This document shows, piece after piece, positions 27,009 through 36,272 of a DNA stretch of 64,000 nucleotides. The stretch spans positions 1 to 64,000 of the forward strand of contig JAITWH010000040.1 in NCBI GenBank assembly GCA_031285405.1. The letters are read 5' to 3'. The notes under the pieces are model-generated. The model saw only the letters and a program-made list of their open reading frames with translations. It was not told the DNA's origin and did not search any database. Origin of the DNA: Alistipes sp. (GTDB taxonomy: Bacteria; Bacteroidota; Bacteroidia; Bacteroidales; Rikenellaceae). The position numbers and the translations under genes were made by a program. Position 1 is the first letter of the stretch. Every line of letters starts with the position of its first letter.

Positions 27009-28232
27009 ATGGGCACGACTTCGAGTTTGGATTTCGGACGGCGGAACACAGGCATCGACCTGTTCCGCGCGCTGACGATGTTCGTGATGATCTTCGTCAA
27101 CGACTTTTGGAAGATTCACGACGTGCCCCACTGGCTGGAGCACGCCGCCGGCCGCGAGGACTTCATGGGACTGGCCGACGTTGTCTATCCCTGCTTTCTG
27201 TTTGTGGTGGGGATGTCGATTCCGTTCGCCATCGAGCGTCGCTACGGCAAGGGGCTGAGCGGCGAGTCGACCATCGGGCATATTCTTTCGCGCACTTTGG
27301 CGCTGTTGGTCATGGGGGCGTTCATCTCCAACTCCGAGGCAAGGCTGTCGCCCGACTCACCCTACCCCATCGGGGTCTACTGGATATTGATGGTGGCGGG
27401 GTTCATCCTCGTGTGGAATCAGTACCCGAAGAGGGAAGACCATCTGTTCACCGTGATGAAGGCGATCGGGGTGTTGATCCTCGGCTATCTGGCGATCACG
27501 TTCCGCAATCCCGACGGCGGGGTGTTCGCCGCACGCTGGGGCATTCTGGGTTCGATCGGCTGGAGCTATCTGATCTGCGCTATGGTCTATGTCTTCACGC
27601 GCGACAGGTTGAAGTATCTGATTCCGGTGTTGGTCTCTTTCGTGCTGGTCTGCATACTGGGCGCGCGCATGAACGAACTGCACGGCGGGGAGTCGCTGCT
27701 GAACCTGCCGAGGCCCAACTTCTACAACGACTTCATGAACGGGGTGTTGCACCTGGGCGGAGGATCGGCCGCGGCGCTCACTATGGGCGGAGTGGTATTT
27801 TCGCTGTTGGTCACCAAGTACGCCGATATGAGCGCGAGCCGCAAGCTGTTGTGGAGCGCTGGCGCTGTGGCGGTGTTCTGTGTGCTCGGCGTCGTGGCGC
27901 GGCAGTTCTGGATTCTTTCGAAAATCGGCGCCACCCCCACCTGGATATTTTTTATCTTCGCCATCGCGGTGGGGCTCTACACTCTGCTCGACCTGCTTGT
28001 GCGGAGGGGCTGGACAGGATGGATGAGAATCATCGCTCCCGCCGGTACCGCCACGCTGACCTGCTACCTGATGCCCTATCTGGCCTACGCGTTCTCCAGC
28101 ATCTCCGGAGCGACGTTGCCCGACGTGCTGACCTATGGAGTCGTCGGCATTTTGAACTGCCTCTGCTTCGCGCTCTTCATCATCGGTGTGACTTGGGCTG
28201 TTGGGCGGATGGGTATCAAGCTTAAAATTTAA
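27009..28232 (+). CDS. DUF5009 / acyltransferase-like polytopic membrane protein
   Basis: A 407-aa protein with about ten membrane helices and the N-terminal motif RNTGIDLFRALTMFVMIFVND (family R..SLD-type start). It resembles the HGSNAT/YeiB-type acyltransferases grouped as DUF5009, which are common inside polysaccharide utilisation loci. It starts two bases after the GH9 stop, so it is cotranscribed. A role in acetylating or deacetylating a sugar across the inner membrane is inference. Confidence 0.8.
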   Translation: MGTTSSLDFGRRNTGIDLFRALTMFVMIFVNDFWKIHDVPHWLEHAAGREDFMGLADVVYPCFLFVVGMSIPFAIERRYGKGLSGESTIGHILSRTLALLVMGAFISNSEARLSPDSPYPIGVYWILMVAGFILVWNQYPKREDHLFTVMKAIGVLILGYLAITFRNPDGGVFAARWGILGSIGWSYLICAMVYVFTRDRLKYLIPVLVSFVLVCILGARMNELHGGESLLNLPRPNFYNDFMNGVLHLGGGSAAALTMGGVVFSLLVTKYADMSASRKLLWSAGAVAVFCVLGVVARQFWILSKIGATPTWIFFIFAIAVGLYTLLDLLVRRGWTGWMRIIAPAGTATLTCYLMPYLAYAFSSISGATLPDVLTYGVVGILNCLCFALFIIGVTWAVGRMGIKLKI

Positions 28233-28254
28233 ACTACACAAATCAAAATCTAAT

Positions 28255-29841
28255 ATGAAAAAATCAATCCTTACCCTTTTACTGATCGCCGCCGCCGGAG
28301 CCATCGTTGCGTGCAGCGCGCCCAAACAGACCGCCTCGACGGAGTACCCCATGTTTTGGACATGGCTCGACTACCGCGCGGGCATGAACCTCGACTCGAT
28401 CTGCGTCGTGATGAAGGAGTCGGGCCTCGACGGTCTGATCCTCAACGCCCCCACGCCCGATGACTATCGCGCCGCGATTCCCGTGGCCAACAAACACGGC
28501 ATCGAGGTGTACGCATGGTTGTGGACTATGAACCTCGAACACGACCGCGAGATGATCCTGCGCGACCATCCCGACTGGCTGCAGGTCAACCGCAACGGCG
28601 AGAGCCTTGCCGACAACCCCGCGTATGTCGACTATTACAGATTTCTGTGCCCCGCCATTCCCGAGGTGCGCGAGTACATCAAGGACAAAATTCGCGCCTA
28701 CTGCGAGGTGGACGGCCTAAACGGCATCGCGATCGACTACCACCGTTTCGTCGACGTGATTCTGCCCACCACCCTGTGGCCGCGCTACGACGTGGTGCAG
28801 GATCACGAGTACCCCGAGTTCGACTACGGCTACCACCCCGCGATGATCGAGAAGTTCAAGGCGCTGCACGGCTACGACCCGCGCGAACTTGCCGACCCGT
28901 CGACCGACGAGAAGTGGCTGCAGTTCCGCTGCGACCAGATCACCGAGGTGGCCAACGAGATCGCCGAAGTGGTGCACTCCTATGGCAAGAAGATGGCCGC
29001 CTCGCCGTTCCCCACCCCCGAGATGTCGCGCAAGATGGTGCGTCAGGATTGGGGCAAGTGGAATCTGGATATTGTCTTCCCAATGGTCTACTACGGCTTC
29101 TACACAGGTGACACGAGCTTCATAGCCGACTGCACGATCGACAATGTGAAGCAGAAGAATCCGATGACCACCCTGTTCACCGGCATGAGCGGAGTCGACG
29201 GCCCCGCGATGTTCGAGAGCATGGATGCCGCCCTCAACAACGGCGCCGAAGGTGTGGCCATCTTCACCGTCAACTCGCTGCGTTCGCCCGAGGTGCGCGC
29301 CCAATTCAAGGCCTACGCCGACAACGCCCGCGCCCGCCGCGCCGAGGGAGCCTATCCTGTCGACATGACCGGCAAGAAGGCCAACACCGATCCCTTTACC
29401 AACGCCGGCATCATGTCGGCAGTCGACATGCACATGCAGGCCTACCTGAGTCTGGCCAAGGCTCTGAAAACTCCCGCGCTGAAGAGTGTCGATCGGAGCG
29501 TCGTAGAGGCCATGGCCGTCAACGCGATGCAGGTCAATCTGCCCGAAGAGTACACGGGTCGCCTCTCGGCGTCGAGGGGTCGCCGCGGTCAGCCCGCCAC
29601 CCCCAATACGACGGGCATCGCCATCGCCGAACAGTTCAAGAGCGACTACGCCGCCGGCAGCCTCTCGTTGGGCGACTACGCGCTGGCCGACGAGTATGGT
29701 GCGACTAAGGTGTACAAGGTGACCGACGCCAAGAGCGCCGTGACGTTCGACGTAACGTTCTACTTCTACGGCGGCGTGATATCGGGTTGGAGCGTCCGCC
29801 CCGAGGCCGCCTCGTACAGTGCTTACAGCAACAAAATCTGA
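28255..29841 (+). CDS. family 10-type glycosyl hydrolase-like lipoprotein (GHL10)
   Basis: A 528-aa lipoprotein (MKKSILTLLLIAAAGAIVACS). A TIM-barrel of the GHL type follows: KHGIEVYAWLWTMN, then GLNGIAIDYHRFVD, and VFPMVYYGFYTGDT. These Bacteroidota proteins occur in glycan-use loci. The catalytic acids cannot be assigned with certainty; the Asp in IAIDYHRF is a candidate. The C-terminal about 130 residues form a separate domain of unknown role. It follows DUF5009 by 22 nt and ends the operon at a strong terminator. Confidence 0.78.
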   Translation: MKKSILTLLLIAAAGAIVACSAPKQTASTEYPMFWTWLDYRAGMNLDSICVVMKESGLDGLILNAPTPDDYRAAIPVANKHGIEVYAWLWTMNLEHDREMILRDHPDWLQVNRNGESLADNPAYVDYYRFLCPAIPEVREYIKDKIRAYCEVDGLNGIAIDYHRFVDVILPTTLWPRYDVVQDHEYPEFDYGYHPAMIEKFKALHGYDPRELADPSTDEKWLQFRCDQITEVANEIAEVVHSYGKKMAASPFPTPEMSRKMVRQDWGKWNLDIVFPMVYYGFYTGDTSFIADCTIDNVKQKNPMTTLFTGMSGVDGPAMFESMDAALNNGAEGVAIFTVNSLRSPEVRAQFKAYADNARARRAEGAYPVDMTGKKANTDPFTNAGIMSAVDMHMQAYLSLAKALKTPALKSVDRSVVEAMAVNAMQVNLPEEYTGRLSASRGRRGQPATPNTTGIAIAEQFKSDYAAGSLSLGDYALADEYGATKVYKVTDAKSAVTFDVTFYFYGGVISGWSVRPEAASYSAYSNKI

Positions 29842-29863
29842 CGAAGCGCACTCGTGAAATGCA

Positions 29864-29899
29864 AGCAGCCGTGAGAGATTTTCTCACGGCTGCTTTTTT
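29864..29899 (+). terminator. terminator of the GH9 operon
   Basis: The stem AGCAGCCGTGAGA / TCTCACGGCTGCT (13 bp, perfect) is followed by a T-tract. It lies between convergent genes. Confidence 0.93.
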
Positions 29900-29916
29900 G
29901 TGCAACCGACTCCACC

Positions 29917-30597
29917 CTACCGCCCGAAGCGATAGCCGATGCCCGACTCGGTGACAAGCAGAGTCGGACGAGCGGGGTCGTCCTCGATCTTCTTTCGCAG
30001 CTGGGCCACAAAGACTCGCAACGACTGCGGATCCTCCACATGGTTGCCCCATATCTCCTTGAGGACGTACTGATGGGTGAGCACGCACCCCTGATTTTTG
30101 GCAAACAGCCCCAGCAGCGAAAACTCGGTGGGGGTGAGGCTCAGCAATTGGCCGCTCTTCTTGGCGACGTGATTGGCCACATCCACCGACAGATCGCCCA
30201 CATTGTAGACCGGATTCTCCTCCACCGTGTGGCTCGACCGCAGCGACGCGCGTATGCGAGCCAACAGCTCGCCGGTGCGGAAAGGTTTGCTGAGGTAGTC
30301 GTTGGCCCCCTTGTCGAGGGCGTGTATTATGGCCTCCTCGGAGTTGCGGGCCGACAGTATGATGACGGGGTTGTTGTACCACTCCCGCAGTTTGCCCAGC
30401 ACCTCCATGCCGTCCATGTCGGGCAGTCCCAGGTCGAGGATCACCAACGCGGGCTGATACGAGGCGGCCATGCGAATGGCCTCTTTGCCGCTGGCGGCCT
30501 CCACTATTTTGTAGCCGCCGGCGGAGAGGGTGATCTCTAACAGACGTCTGATCTGCGCCTCGTCGTCGACGACCAGAATTGTTTCGTTATCGTTCAT
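29917..30597 (-). CDS. KdpE-type response regulator, OmpR family
   Basis: A 226-aa regulator. The receiver domain has the acidic pocket DDE (11-13), the phospho-acceptor in LVILDLGLPDMDG and the conserved lysine in YLSKPF. The C-terminal winged helix is of the OmpR type (LSLTPTEFSLLGLFAKN, then LRVFVAQLRKKIEDDP and ESGIGYRF). It overlaps the kdpD-like gene by 11 nt. In other bacteria KdpE activates the kdpFABC potassium pump, but no pump genes are present here, so its targets are open. Confidence 0.9.
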   Translation of the reverse strand: MNDNETILVVDDEAQIRRLLEITLSAGGYKIVEAASGKEAIRMAASYQPALVILDLGLPDMDGMEVLGKLREWYNNPVIILSARNSEEAIIHALDKGANDYLSKPFRTGELLARIRASLRSSHTVEENPVYNVGDLSVDVANHVAKKSGQLLSLTPTEFSLLGLFAKNQGCVLTHQYVLKEIWGNHVEDPQSLRVFVAQLRKKIEDDPARPTLLVTESGIGYRFGR

Positions 30598-33340
30598 CGT
30601 GTTCTGTTGTTGAGTTGTTGATGTATGCTATTTCGGTGGGAATTTTTATCGTGAATCGGGCTCCACCGCCCTCGCGGTTCTCCACCCCGATTGTTCCGCC
30701 GTGGGCCTTCACAAAACCCGAAGCTATCGAGAGCCCCAATCCGAGGCCACCCGAGGTGAGGTTGTCGCCCTTGCGAAACTTGTCGAAGACGCGCGGAAGC
30801 ATGTCGGGCGGAAATCCGGGGCCACGGTCGCTCTCCTGAATCACCAGATCGCCGTCGTCGTAGAACGCCCCGAGCCCAATCTCCGTTCCCGAAGCGGCGT
30901 ACTTGCACGAGTTGTAGACCAAATTGTGCAGCGCCTGCTCCATGAGGCCGAAGTCGAGTCGCACCAGAGGCATGGAGGTCGGAACGTCGATCGTCACGCG
31001 GAACGGCTTCAGCTCGTCGGCCAGTTCGTCGACCACGCGGTTGAACAGGTCGGCCACGTCGCACCAGTCGATGTGGGGTGCTATCTTGCGACTCTCGATG
31101 CGCGAGGTGTTGAGCAGGTTTTCGATCAGCCGGTTGAGGCGATTCGAGGCGGTGAATATCTGGGAGTAGAGCTCCCGTCGAATCTCTTCGGGGTACTCCT
31201 GAGCAAGCAGGGCATCCGATGCCGCCATGACGGTGGCCACGGGAATCCGCAGCTCGTGCGACACCGAGTTGAAGATGGTGCTGTAAAGTCGGTCGGACTC
31301 ATAGAGCAGGTTGATCTTGCGGTTGCGCCGGATGAGGCACTGGTGCTCCATCGCGTTGGATATCTGGGTGAGGAAGATATTCCAGATGAGCTCCTTCTCG
31401 CCGCTGAACCTCTTATCGGAGCGTACCACCACAACCCCCTGTCCTGCCTGCACACCCTTCAGCGGAAAGAAGGTATACTCGCTGTCGTTCAACGTGTCGG
31501 TGTGCCGCCCCGCCTTGGTCGAGTGTTGCATAACCCATCGGAGAATCTCGGCGTCGTGTTCGGAGAGGTTTTCGGGAATCTCGGCGGGCTGCCCGTGGCC
31601 GTCGCTCATCAGGATGATGGGGGTCACGCCGAAGTATTTGTTGATCTCATCCTTCGCGACCGCCGTCATCTCGTCGATGCCGTCGGCGGTGGCGAGGCGG
31701 TCGGTGAGGTGGAAGAGGGCGAAGGTCCTCTCGGCCAGCCCCTGCGCGAGTCGTTCCTGCCGACGGAACTTCGACGCGAGAGCACCCGTTACCAATGCGA
31801 CAGCCAGAAACGTGAGCAGCGCGAGGATGTTGTCGAGCCCCGTGAAGGCCAGCGTGTAGCGCGGCGGCATAAAAAGGCAACCCCACGCGAGGGCGCCCAC
31901 GACCGACGCCGCCAAAATTGCCCTGAAGCCCACGAACATCGAGAGCAGCAGCACCACGAAGAGCATGATAAACGCAACGGACTGATAACCTATCCTGTCG
32001 GCGATGGGCAGACAGAGCAGCGCCGTGACCGACACAGCAACGACGGCGAGCAGGCATTGGCGACACAGCAGTCGGAATCCGGTCGGCTCCTCCTGTTGCA
32101 CCGCTCTTCGCGGTCGCCTTTCCGATTCGGATGAAGAGTTGGGCGAAGACGCGGGCATGGATTCAGGCAGCGGCTCGGCAACAAACCAGTCGAGATCGCT
32201 CCCCGCCCTGATCAAACGATTCACAGTATCGCGACCCGGAAGGAGGCGCGACAGACGGCACCGCCTCTTCGACTTGCCCGCCACCATGTGGGTGATCTTC
32301 TCTTTTCTGATGACGTGCAGGACTGTCTTTACAAGATGGTTGCCCGACGCCACGATCACCCGCGCTCCCAACTCGTGGGCCAGGGCGATGTTCTTCGAGA
32401 GCTGTTCGATCTCGGCAGGGTCGTTGCCCCTGATGTTTTTGACGTGCAGCGCGACGAGCTCCATGCCCATGGTGTACGACAGTCGCTTGCCCATGCGGAT
32501 CAGCCGCTCGGCGGAGGCGTCGGATCCGAAGAGCACCATCAGGCGCAGACCCGCGTCGCCGAAGTCGTCGGTACTCTCCTGCTGCGACAACATGCTACGC
32601 TGCCTATTCACCTTGTCGGCCACAAGCCGCAGCGACACCTCGCGGCGGGCCGTTATATTCTCGCGGCTGAAGTAACTCTTGATCTCCTCGCGCGACAGCG
32701 ACGGAAGATGCACCTTGCCGTCGACCAGACGGTCGATGAGTCGGTTGGGGGTGATGTCGACCAGCACCACGTCGTCGGCCGCTTCGAACATCTCGTCGGG
32801 CACGGTGTCGTCGGCGCTCATGCCGGCCGGGCGATCCGAGGTGTCGCAGCGGCTCTCCAACTGCTGCATGTTGAGTGTGGTGTATACATTGATGCCGTGG
32901 TCGAGCAGCTCCTGCACATCCTGCCAGCGACGGGCGTGGCGACTCCCCGCGACGTTGACGTGCCCCAGATCGTCGACCGGAACGAGATAGGGGTGACGCG
33001 CGATGACGGCGTCCAAATCCATCTCCTCGACAGTTTCGGCATTTCCGGCGGTGGGGTCGCCGCGGCGTACTATCCTCGGAGGAATCCGTTTGAGTTTTTT
33101 CAGCACCGCTCCCGCATCGGGGCAGTCATGGGTATCGGCACACCCCACCGCGACGTCGACGCCGCGAAGTTGATCGTGCCACGCCGCCTGAAGCATCGCG
33201 AGGGTTTTGCCAACTCCGGACGACATTCCGAAAAATATCTTCAGCTTTCCGCGCTTCGCACCCACCCCCTCGCCGTCGCGAATCGAGGCGGCGGCGGCGC
33301 GAATATGAACGCGGTCGGGTCTATGGTTGTCGAGTTTCAT
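30587..33340 (-). CDS. KdpD-type sensor histidine kinase without linked kdpFABC
   Basis: A 917-aa protein with the full KdpD order. The N-terminal KdpD domain has Walker A GMSSGVGKT (38-46). The Walker B-like region reads LVPVDDLGHVN rather than the usual VDELAHTN. A USP-like domain follows, then four membrane helices (about 425-525), a GAF-like region, and the kinase with SHELRIP (His near 694), NLVYNSCKYA, DRGPGFPPDML and GGLGLGLSIA. KdpD senses potassium and osmotic state in other bacteria. Its place beside the glycan locus and away from any potassium pump is notable. Confidence 0.88.
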   Translation of the reverse strand: MKLDNHRPDRVHIRAAAASIRDGEGVGAKRGKLKIFFGMSSGVGKTLAMLQAAWHDQLRGVDVAVGCADTHDCPDAGAVLKKLKRIPPRIVRRGDPTAGNAETVEEMDLDAVIARHPYLVPVDDLGHVNVAGSRHARRWQDVQELLDHGINVYTTLNMQQLESRCDTSDRPAGMSADDTVPDEMFEAADDVVLVDITPNRLIDRLVDGKVHLPSLSREEIKSYFSRENITARREVSLRLVADKVNRQRSMLSQQESTDDFGDAGLRLMVLFGSDASAERLIRMGKRLSYTMGMELVALHVKNIRGNDPAEIEQLSKNIALAHELGARVIVASGNHLVKTVLHVIRKEKITHMVAGKSKRRCRLSRLLPGRDTVNRLIRAGSDLDWFVAEPLPESMPASSPNSSSESERRPRRAVQQEEPTGFRLLCRQCLLAVVAVSVTALLCLPIADRIGYQSVAFIMLFVVLLLSMFVGFRAILAASVVGALAWGCLFMPPRYTLAFTGLDNILALLTFLAVALVTGALASKFRRQERLAQGLAERTFALFHLTDRLATADGIDEMTAVAKDEINKYFGVTPIILMSDGHGQPAEIPENLSEHDAEILRWVMQHSTKAGRHTDTLNDSEYTFFPLKGVQAGQGVVVVRSDKRFSGEKELIWNIFLTQISNAMEHQCLIRRNRKINLLYESDRLYSTIFNSVSHELRIPVATVMAASDALLAQEYPEEIRRELYSQIFTASNRLNRLIENLLNTSRIESRKIAPHIDWCDVADLFNRVVDELADELKPFRVTIDVPTSMPLVRLDFGLMEQALHNLVYNSCKYAASGTEIGLGAFYDDGDLVIQESDRGPGFPPDMLPRVFDKFRKGDNLTSGGLGLGLSIASGFVKAHGGTIGVENREGGGARFTIKIPTEIAYINNSTTEHDER

Positions 33341-33664
33341 GAGGCGATGTGCGTGAGAGTGTCTATACCTATTATATATAGTACTGCATATCTCAAATAA
33401 TGTGCCGCATCCGCCCGCGGTCGCAACTCATTTTTTATGTTTTCCTAATACCCGCCGTGCGCCACGCTATCGAGCCCGAGCGACGCACGACGCGAGAGAG
33501 GGCGAACGCCTCCGACGGAGGGAGACAAGGCGCGTTTATGACTCCCTTATAATTGCGCGGTTTTATTCACGATATCCTTATCTATTCGACGTAATTTACG
33601 CGGCCGACCTACGTATTGTAACCGTCGATAGATCGACTTTATGAAAAATTATGATTAAACGCCT
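33341..33664. other. intergenic region between kdpD and the fimbrial locus
   Basis: It contains one copy of the recurring TATATATAATAGGTATAG motif (33363-33380, minus strand), about 23 nt before the kdpD start. A small hairpin CCTCC-GAC-GGAGG lies near 33509. An 80-codon open frame at 33402-33644 resembles no protein. No clear promoter for the lipoprotein at 33665 is seen. Confidence 0.5.
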
Positions 33665-34282
33665 ATGAAAACGAACCTGATTTATGTTGCCGCCCTCGTT
33701 GCGTCAGTCATGTTGTTAATGTCCGCCTGCCAGAGCTCCGACGATCTGTCTGCCGGTGGCCCCACCCCCGAGCGCCGCGGTAAAGCGCTGATGAATCTCT
33801 CTTTCGAACTGCCCGACGCGGGCGAAGAGTTGGATGTCGCGGAGATCGAGAACCTCGTGTCGACGGTCGACGCCTTTGTGTTCGAGCCCAACGGAGAGCC
33901 GGCACGCATCGGCAGCCACACCCGTTTCGACAGTATGGAGGCCTTCTCGCTGAGCGTGGTCGGCTCCGACGTGGTGTACGAATTGGAGGAGTCGGGCATC
34001 GTTACAGTTTCGGGCGCCAAGACAGTCTACGTAGGTATCAACATGCCCGCCTCCCTATTCAGTGAGTTCGCCGGCGACGAGGCCGAGATGCTCGACCGCT
34101 TCTCGTCGGTGTCGCGAAAGAAACGCCCGGGCGACTTCATAGTATACTCCGAACCTCGATCGGTAGTGTTGGAGAGACGGCAGCGCGACGTGGCACCCGC
34201 CGACAACGAAAACGAGATCGAGGTAGCCTTCGACATAGTCATCATGCCGTGGGCGCGACAGGACGTGGAGGTGATTCTGTAA
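33665..34282 (+). CDS. small lipoprotein resembling a fimbrillin N-terminal domain
   Basis: A 205-aa lipoprotein (MKTNLIYVAALVASVMLLMSACQSS). The stretch IENLVSTVDAFVFEPNGEPARIG resembles the first strands of FimA/Mfa1 subunits, but the protein lacks a second domain of the size usual in fimbrillins. It could be a minor subunit, an assembly factor or a reduced fimbrillin. It lies upstream of the sigma factor gene, on the same strand but 184 nt away, across the shared sigma motif. The function is unproven. Confidence 0.55.
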   Translation: MKTNLIYVAALVASVMLLMSACQSSDDLSAGGPTPERRGKALMNLSFELPDAGEELDVAEIENLVSTVDAFVFEPNGEPARIGSHTRFDSMEAFSLSVVGSDVVYELEESGIVTVSGAKTVYVGINMPASLFSEFAGDEAEMLDRFSSVSRKKRPGDFIVYSEPRSVVLERRQRDVAPADNENEIEVAFDIVIMPWARQDVEVIL

Positions 34283-34291
34283 TAAAAATTC

Positions 34292-34337
34292 AAAAAAGCG
34301 AACTTTTGTTTTCCCATTTTCTGATTTTTTGCGAATA
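34292..34337 (+). promoter_or_regulatory. candidate ECF-sigma promoter/operator, copy 1 (before the sigma gene)
   Basis: Two conserved boxes, TTTTCCCATTTTC and TGCGAATA, with the same spacing as the copy before fecR (35125-35170). The 30 bases up to the end of the first box differ at only a few positions, while the spacer between the boxes is not conserved. It does not match the housekeeping TAnnTTTG pattern. It is proposed as an autoregulated promoter of the FecI-type factor. Confidence 0.5.
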
Positions 34338-34466
34338 CTACTTTGTAGGGGGCAATCGAGAGGGGTCTTTATATAATCCTTATGTTGTGCGCGCCGTATT
34401 TACAAAACCCATATATGGGCCGACACATATTTGTCCGTTCATTGTGCAAACGATTTTAATCGACGA

Positions 34467-35078
34467 ATGAAAAGAACAACCACCTCAACTCGATCAGCCC
34501 TGCCCGGGAACGGAAAGATCGACATCGGGATTCTGCAAAAGGTTAGACGAGGCGATGAACACGCCTTCGGACAACTCTATTGCAGATACTACAAACCGGT
34601 GTTCGGTCTGATGTTCAAAACCACCCACTCGCGGGAGGACGCCGAGGACATCGCGCAGGAGGTGTTCGTCAGGCTCTGGAACATGCGCGACAAAATTGAT
34701 CCGGAGAAGAATATCCAGGCGCTGATATTCGTCATAGCGCGACGGGCCGCGGTCGACCTCTACCGACGCTCGGGAAGGCTCACCGCCGTATTCTCAGACC
34801 GGCAGGACGACGAAGAGTCGCTGTGCGAGGGGCTCTCGCCCGAGGAGATTCTCGAAGATGTCGAGACCAAGCTCCTGCTCGAAGTCACCATCGAGGGGAT
34901 GCCCCGCAGTCAGCGCGAAGTCTTTTCGCTCTATTACCACGACAGCCTGACACCCGCGGAGATCGCACAACGGCTCGGCCTGTCGTACGAAAATGTGAGG
35001 AAGCAGATCTACAACGGCAAACGCCAACTGCGAACAGTGATGTCGATCACGCTCGCCTTTCTGATCTTCCAAATGTAG
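34467..35078 (+). CDS. FecI-type ECF RNA polymerase sigma factor
   Basis: A 203-aa sigma factor. Region 2 reads AFGQLYCRYYKPVFGLMFK followed by SREDAEDIAQEVFVRLW. Region 4 has MPRSQREVFSLYYHDSLTP, then AEIAQRLGLSYENVRKQIYN. It lies upstream of a FecR-type anti-sigma gene, the classic cell-surface-signalling layout. The start at 34467 (MKRTTTST) is preferred to an in-frame codon at 34431. Its likely targets are the sigma gene itself, fecR and the fimbrial genes, through the two-box motif. Confidence 0.92.
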   Translation: MKRTTTSTRSALPGNGKIDIGILQKVRRGDEHAFGQLYCRYYKPVFGLMFKTTHSREDAEDIAQEVFVRLWNMRDKIDPEKNIQALIFVIARRAAVDLYRRSGRLTAVFSDRQDDEESLCEGLSPEEILEDVETKLLLEVTIEGMPRSQREVFSLYYHDSLTPAEIAQRLGLSYENVRKQIYNGKRQLRTVMSITLAFLIFQM

Positions 35079-35124
35079 AGAGACCGTTACCGCTAAAACC
35101 CAACACGTTAGCGGCGACGAGTGA

Positions 35125-35170
35125 AAAAAAGTGAATTTTCTTTTTCCCATTTTCCGCCCGCGTGCGAATA
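35125..35170 (+). promoter_or_regulatory. candidate ECF-sigma promoter/operator, copy 2 (before fecR)
   Basis: Same two boxes as at 34292-34337 (TTTTCCCATTTTC and TGCGAATA) with an identical 8-nt gap. It lies 52 nt before the fecR start codon. Confidence 0.5.
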
Positions 35171-35221
35171 ATATCAGTGAGAGGCTTTCTGTTTTTATCA
35201 CCTCTCGCACCAAATAAAGAA

Positions 35222-36262
35222 ATGAAGAATAGAATAAACAGGGGAATGAACAGGGCCTACGAGTTGATCTCGGCTCTGTTCGAAAGTGAGCTCGACACCG
35301 ATCTGCACGACCGGATCAGGGGTTGGCTCTTCACCATTCCGAACAACGGAACGGCAGAGGTGGCCTTCGCCCGATGGGCGGCTCTCAACATCGAGCCGGA
35401 GTGTACCGCGCCCGACAGCCAGACGACCGAGGGTTTCCGCCGACTCGCCTCGCTGTTGGGATTCGAACACACGACGCTGCCCGTCGAGATACGTCGCGCC
35501 GCCATGCCCCTGCACCGCGTGGTTTTCCGAGCCGCGGCGGCAGTGTTGATACCCATACTTATAGCCGGAGGCGCAGCCCTCTTTCTGCTCGACGGAGAGA
35601 GGAGCGCCCCCACCGCCGAAGATACCGTGCTTGCCATGGCAGCGGGAGAGAGTCGCACGTTCTCGCTGCCCGACGGTTCGACGGTCGCCCTGGAGGAGAA
35701 CTCGACGCTGGTCTACAACGACGACTTCGCCATCAATCGCGAGGTGGAGTTAGACGGCGAGGCCTTCTTCATCGTTGCGCACGACGCTACCCACCCCTTT
35801 TCTGTGCGTCACGACGAGATGAGGGTCAACGCCATCGGAACCGAATTTTACGTCCGTACGGGCGGCGAGAGCGGAGTGGCCGAAGTGATCCTCACCCGCG
35901 GACGTGTCGCCGTCGAGGCGGGAAGCCGCCGCATCGAACTCGCCCCGGGGGAGAAGGCCTCGGTAAATAAGAGCAACGGCTACGCGGTGGAACTCACCGA
36001 GGCGGGACGCGGCGAGATCATGAGGGTTAGCCACGGCGAGTTCTCGATCGAGAATGTCTCTTCGCGCGCCGCCATCGTGATCGCGGCCGACTACTTCGGA
36101 ATGCCCCTCGTCATCGAACCCGACACCCCCGCCGGCAACCACATCAACCTGATCGCTCCGGCGCGCATGTCGATCGACGAGGTGTTGGCATCAATAAACT
36201 CCGTATCCGACTCAGTGCAGGCCCGTCTCGAAGGCGACACCATAATCGCATCGAAAAAATAA
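35222..36262 (+). CDS. FecR family anti-sigma factor
   Basis: A 346-aa protein. A cytoplasmic N-terminal part that binds the sigma factor is followed by one membrane helix (about 100-122, VVFRAAAAVLIPILIAGGAALFLL region). Next comes the periplasmic FecR domain (LAMAAGESRTFSLPDGSTVALEE and VNAIGTEFYV). The C-terminal DUF4974-type domain (FSIENVSSRAAIVIAADYFG) normally contacts the STN domain of an outer membrane transducer. The start at 35222 was chosen over 35162, which would place coding sequence in the shared promoter motif. Confidence 0.92.
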   Translation: MKNRINRGMNRAYELISALFESELDTDLHDRIRGWLFTIPNNGTAEVAFARWAALNIEPECTAPDSQTTEGFRRLASLLGFEHTTLPVEIRRAAMPLHRVVFRAAAAVLIPILIAGGAALFLLDGERSAPTAEDTVLAMAAGESRTFSLPDGSTVALEENSTLVYNDDFAINREVELDGEAFFIVAHDATHPFSVRHDEMRVNAIGTEFYVRTGGESGVAEVILTRGRVAVEAGSRRIELAPGEKASVNKSNGYAVELTEAGRGEIMRVSHGEFSIENVSSRAAIVIAADYFGMPLVIEPDTPAGNHINLIAPARMSIDEVLASINSVSDSVQARLEGDTIIASKK

Positions 36263-36272
36263 TGAAGTTGCC

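Noticed and set aside
29917..33340. Dedicated regulator of the glycan locus
   Set aside because: The kdpDE-like pair is convergent and of a family linked to potassium, so I do not assign it as the regulator of the susCD locus; only the position suggests it.
33402..33644. 80-codon open frame upstream of the small lipoprotein
   Set aside because: Arg-rich, no signal or family, no promoter or ribosome-binding hint.
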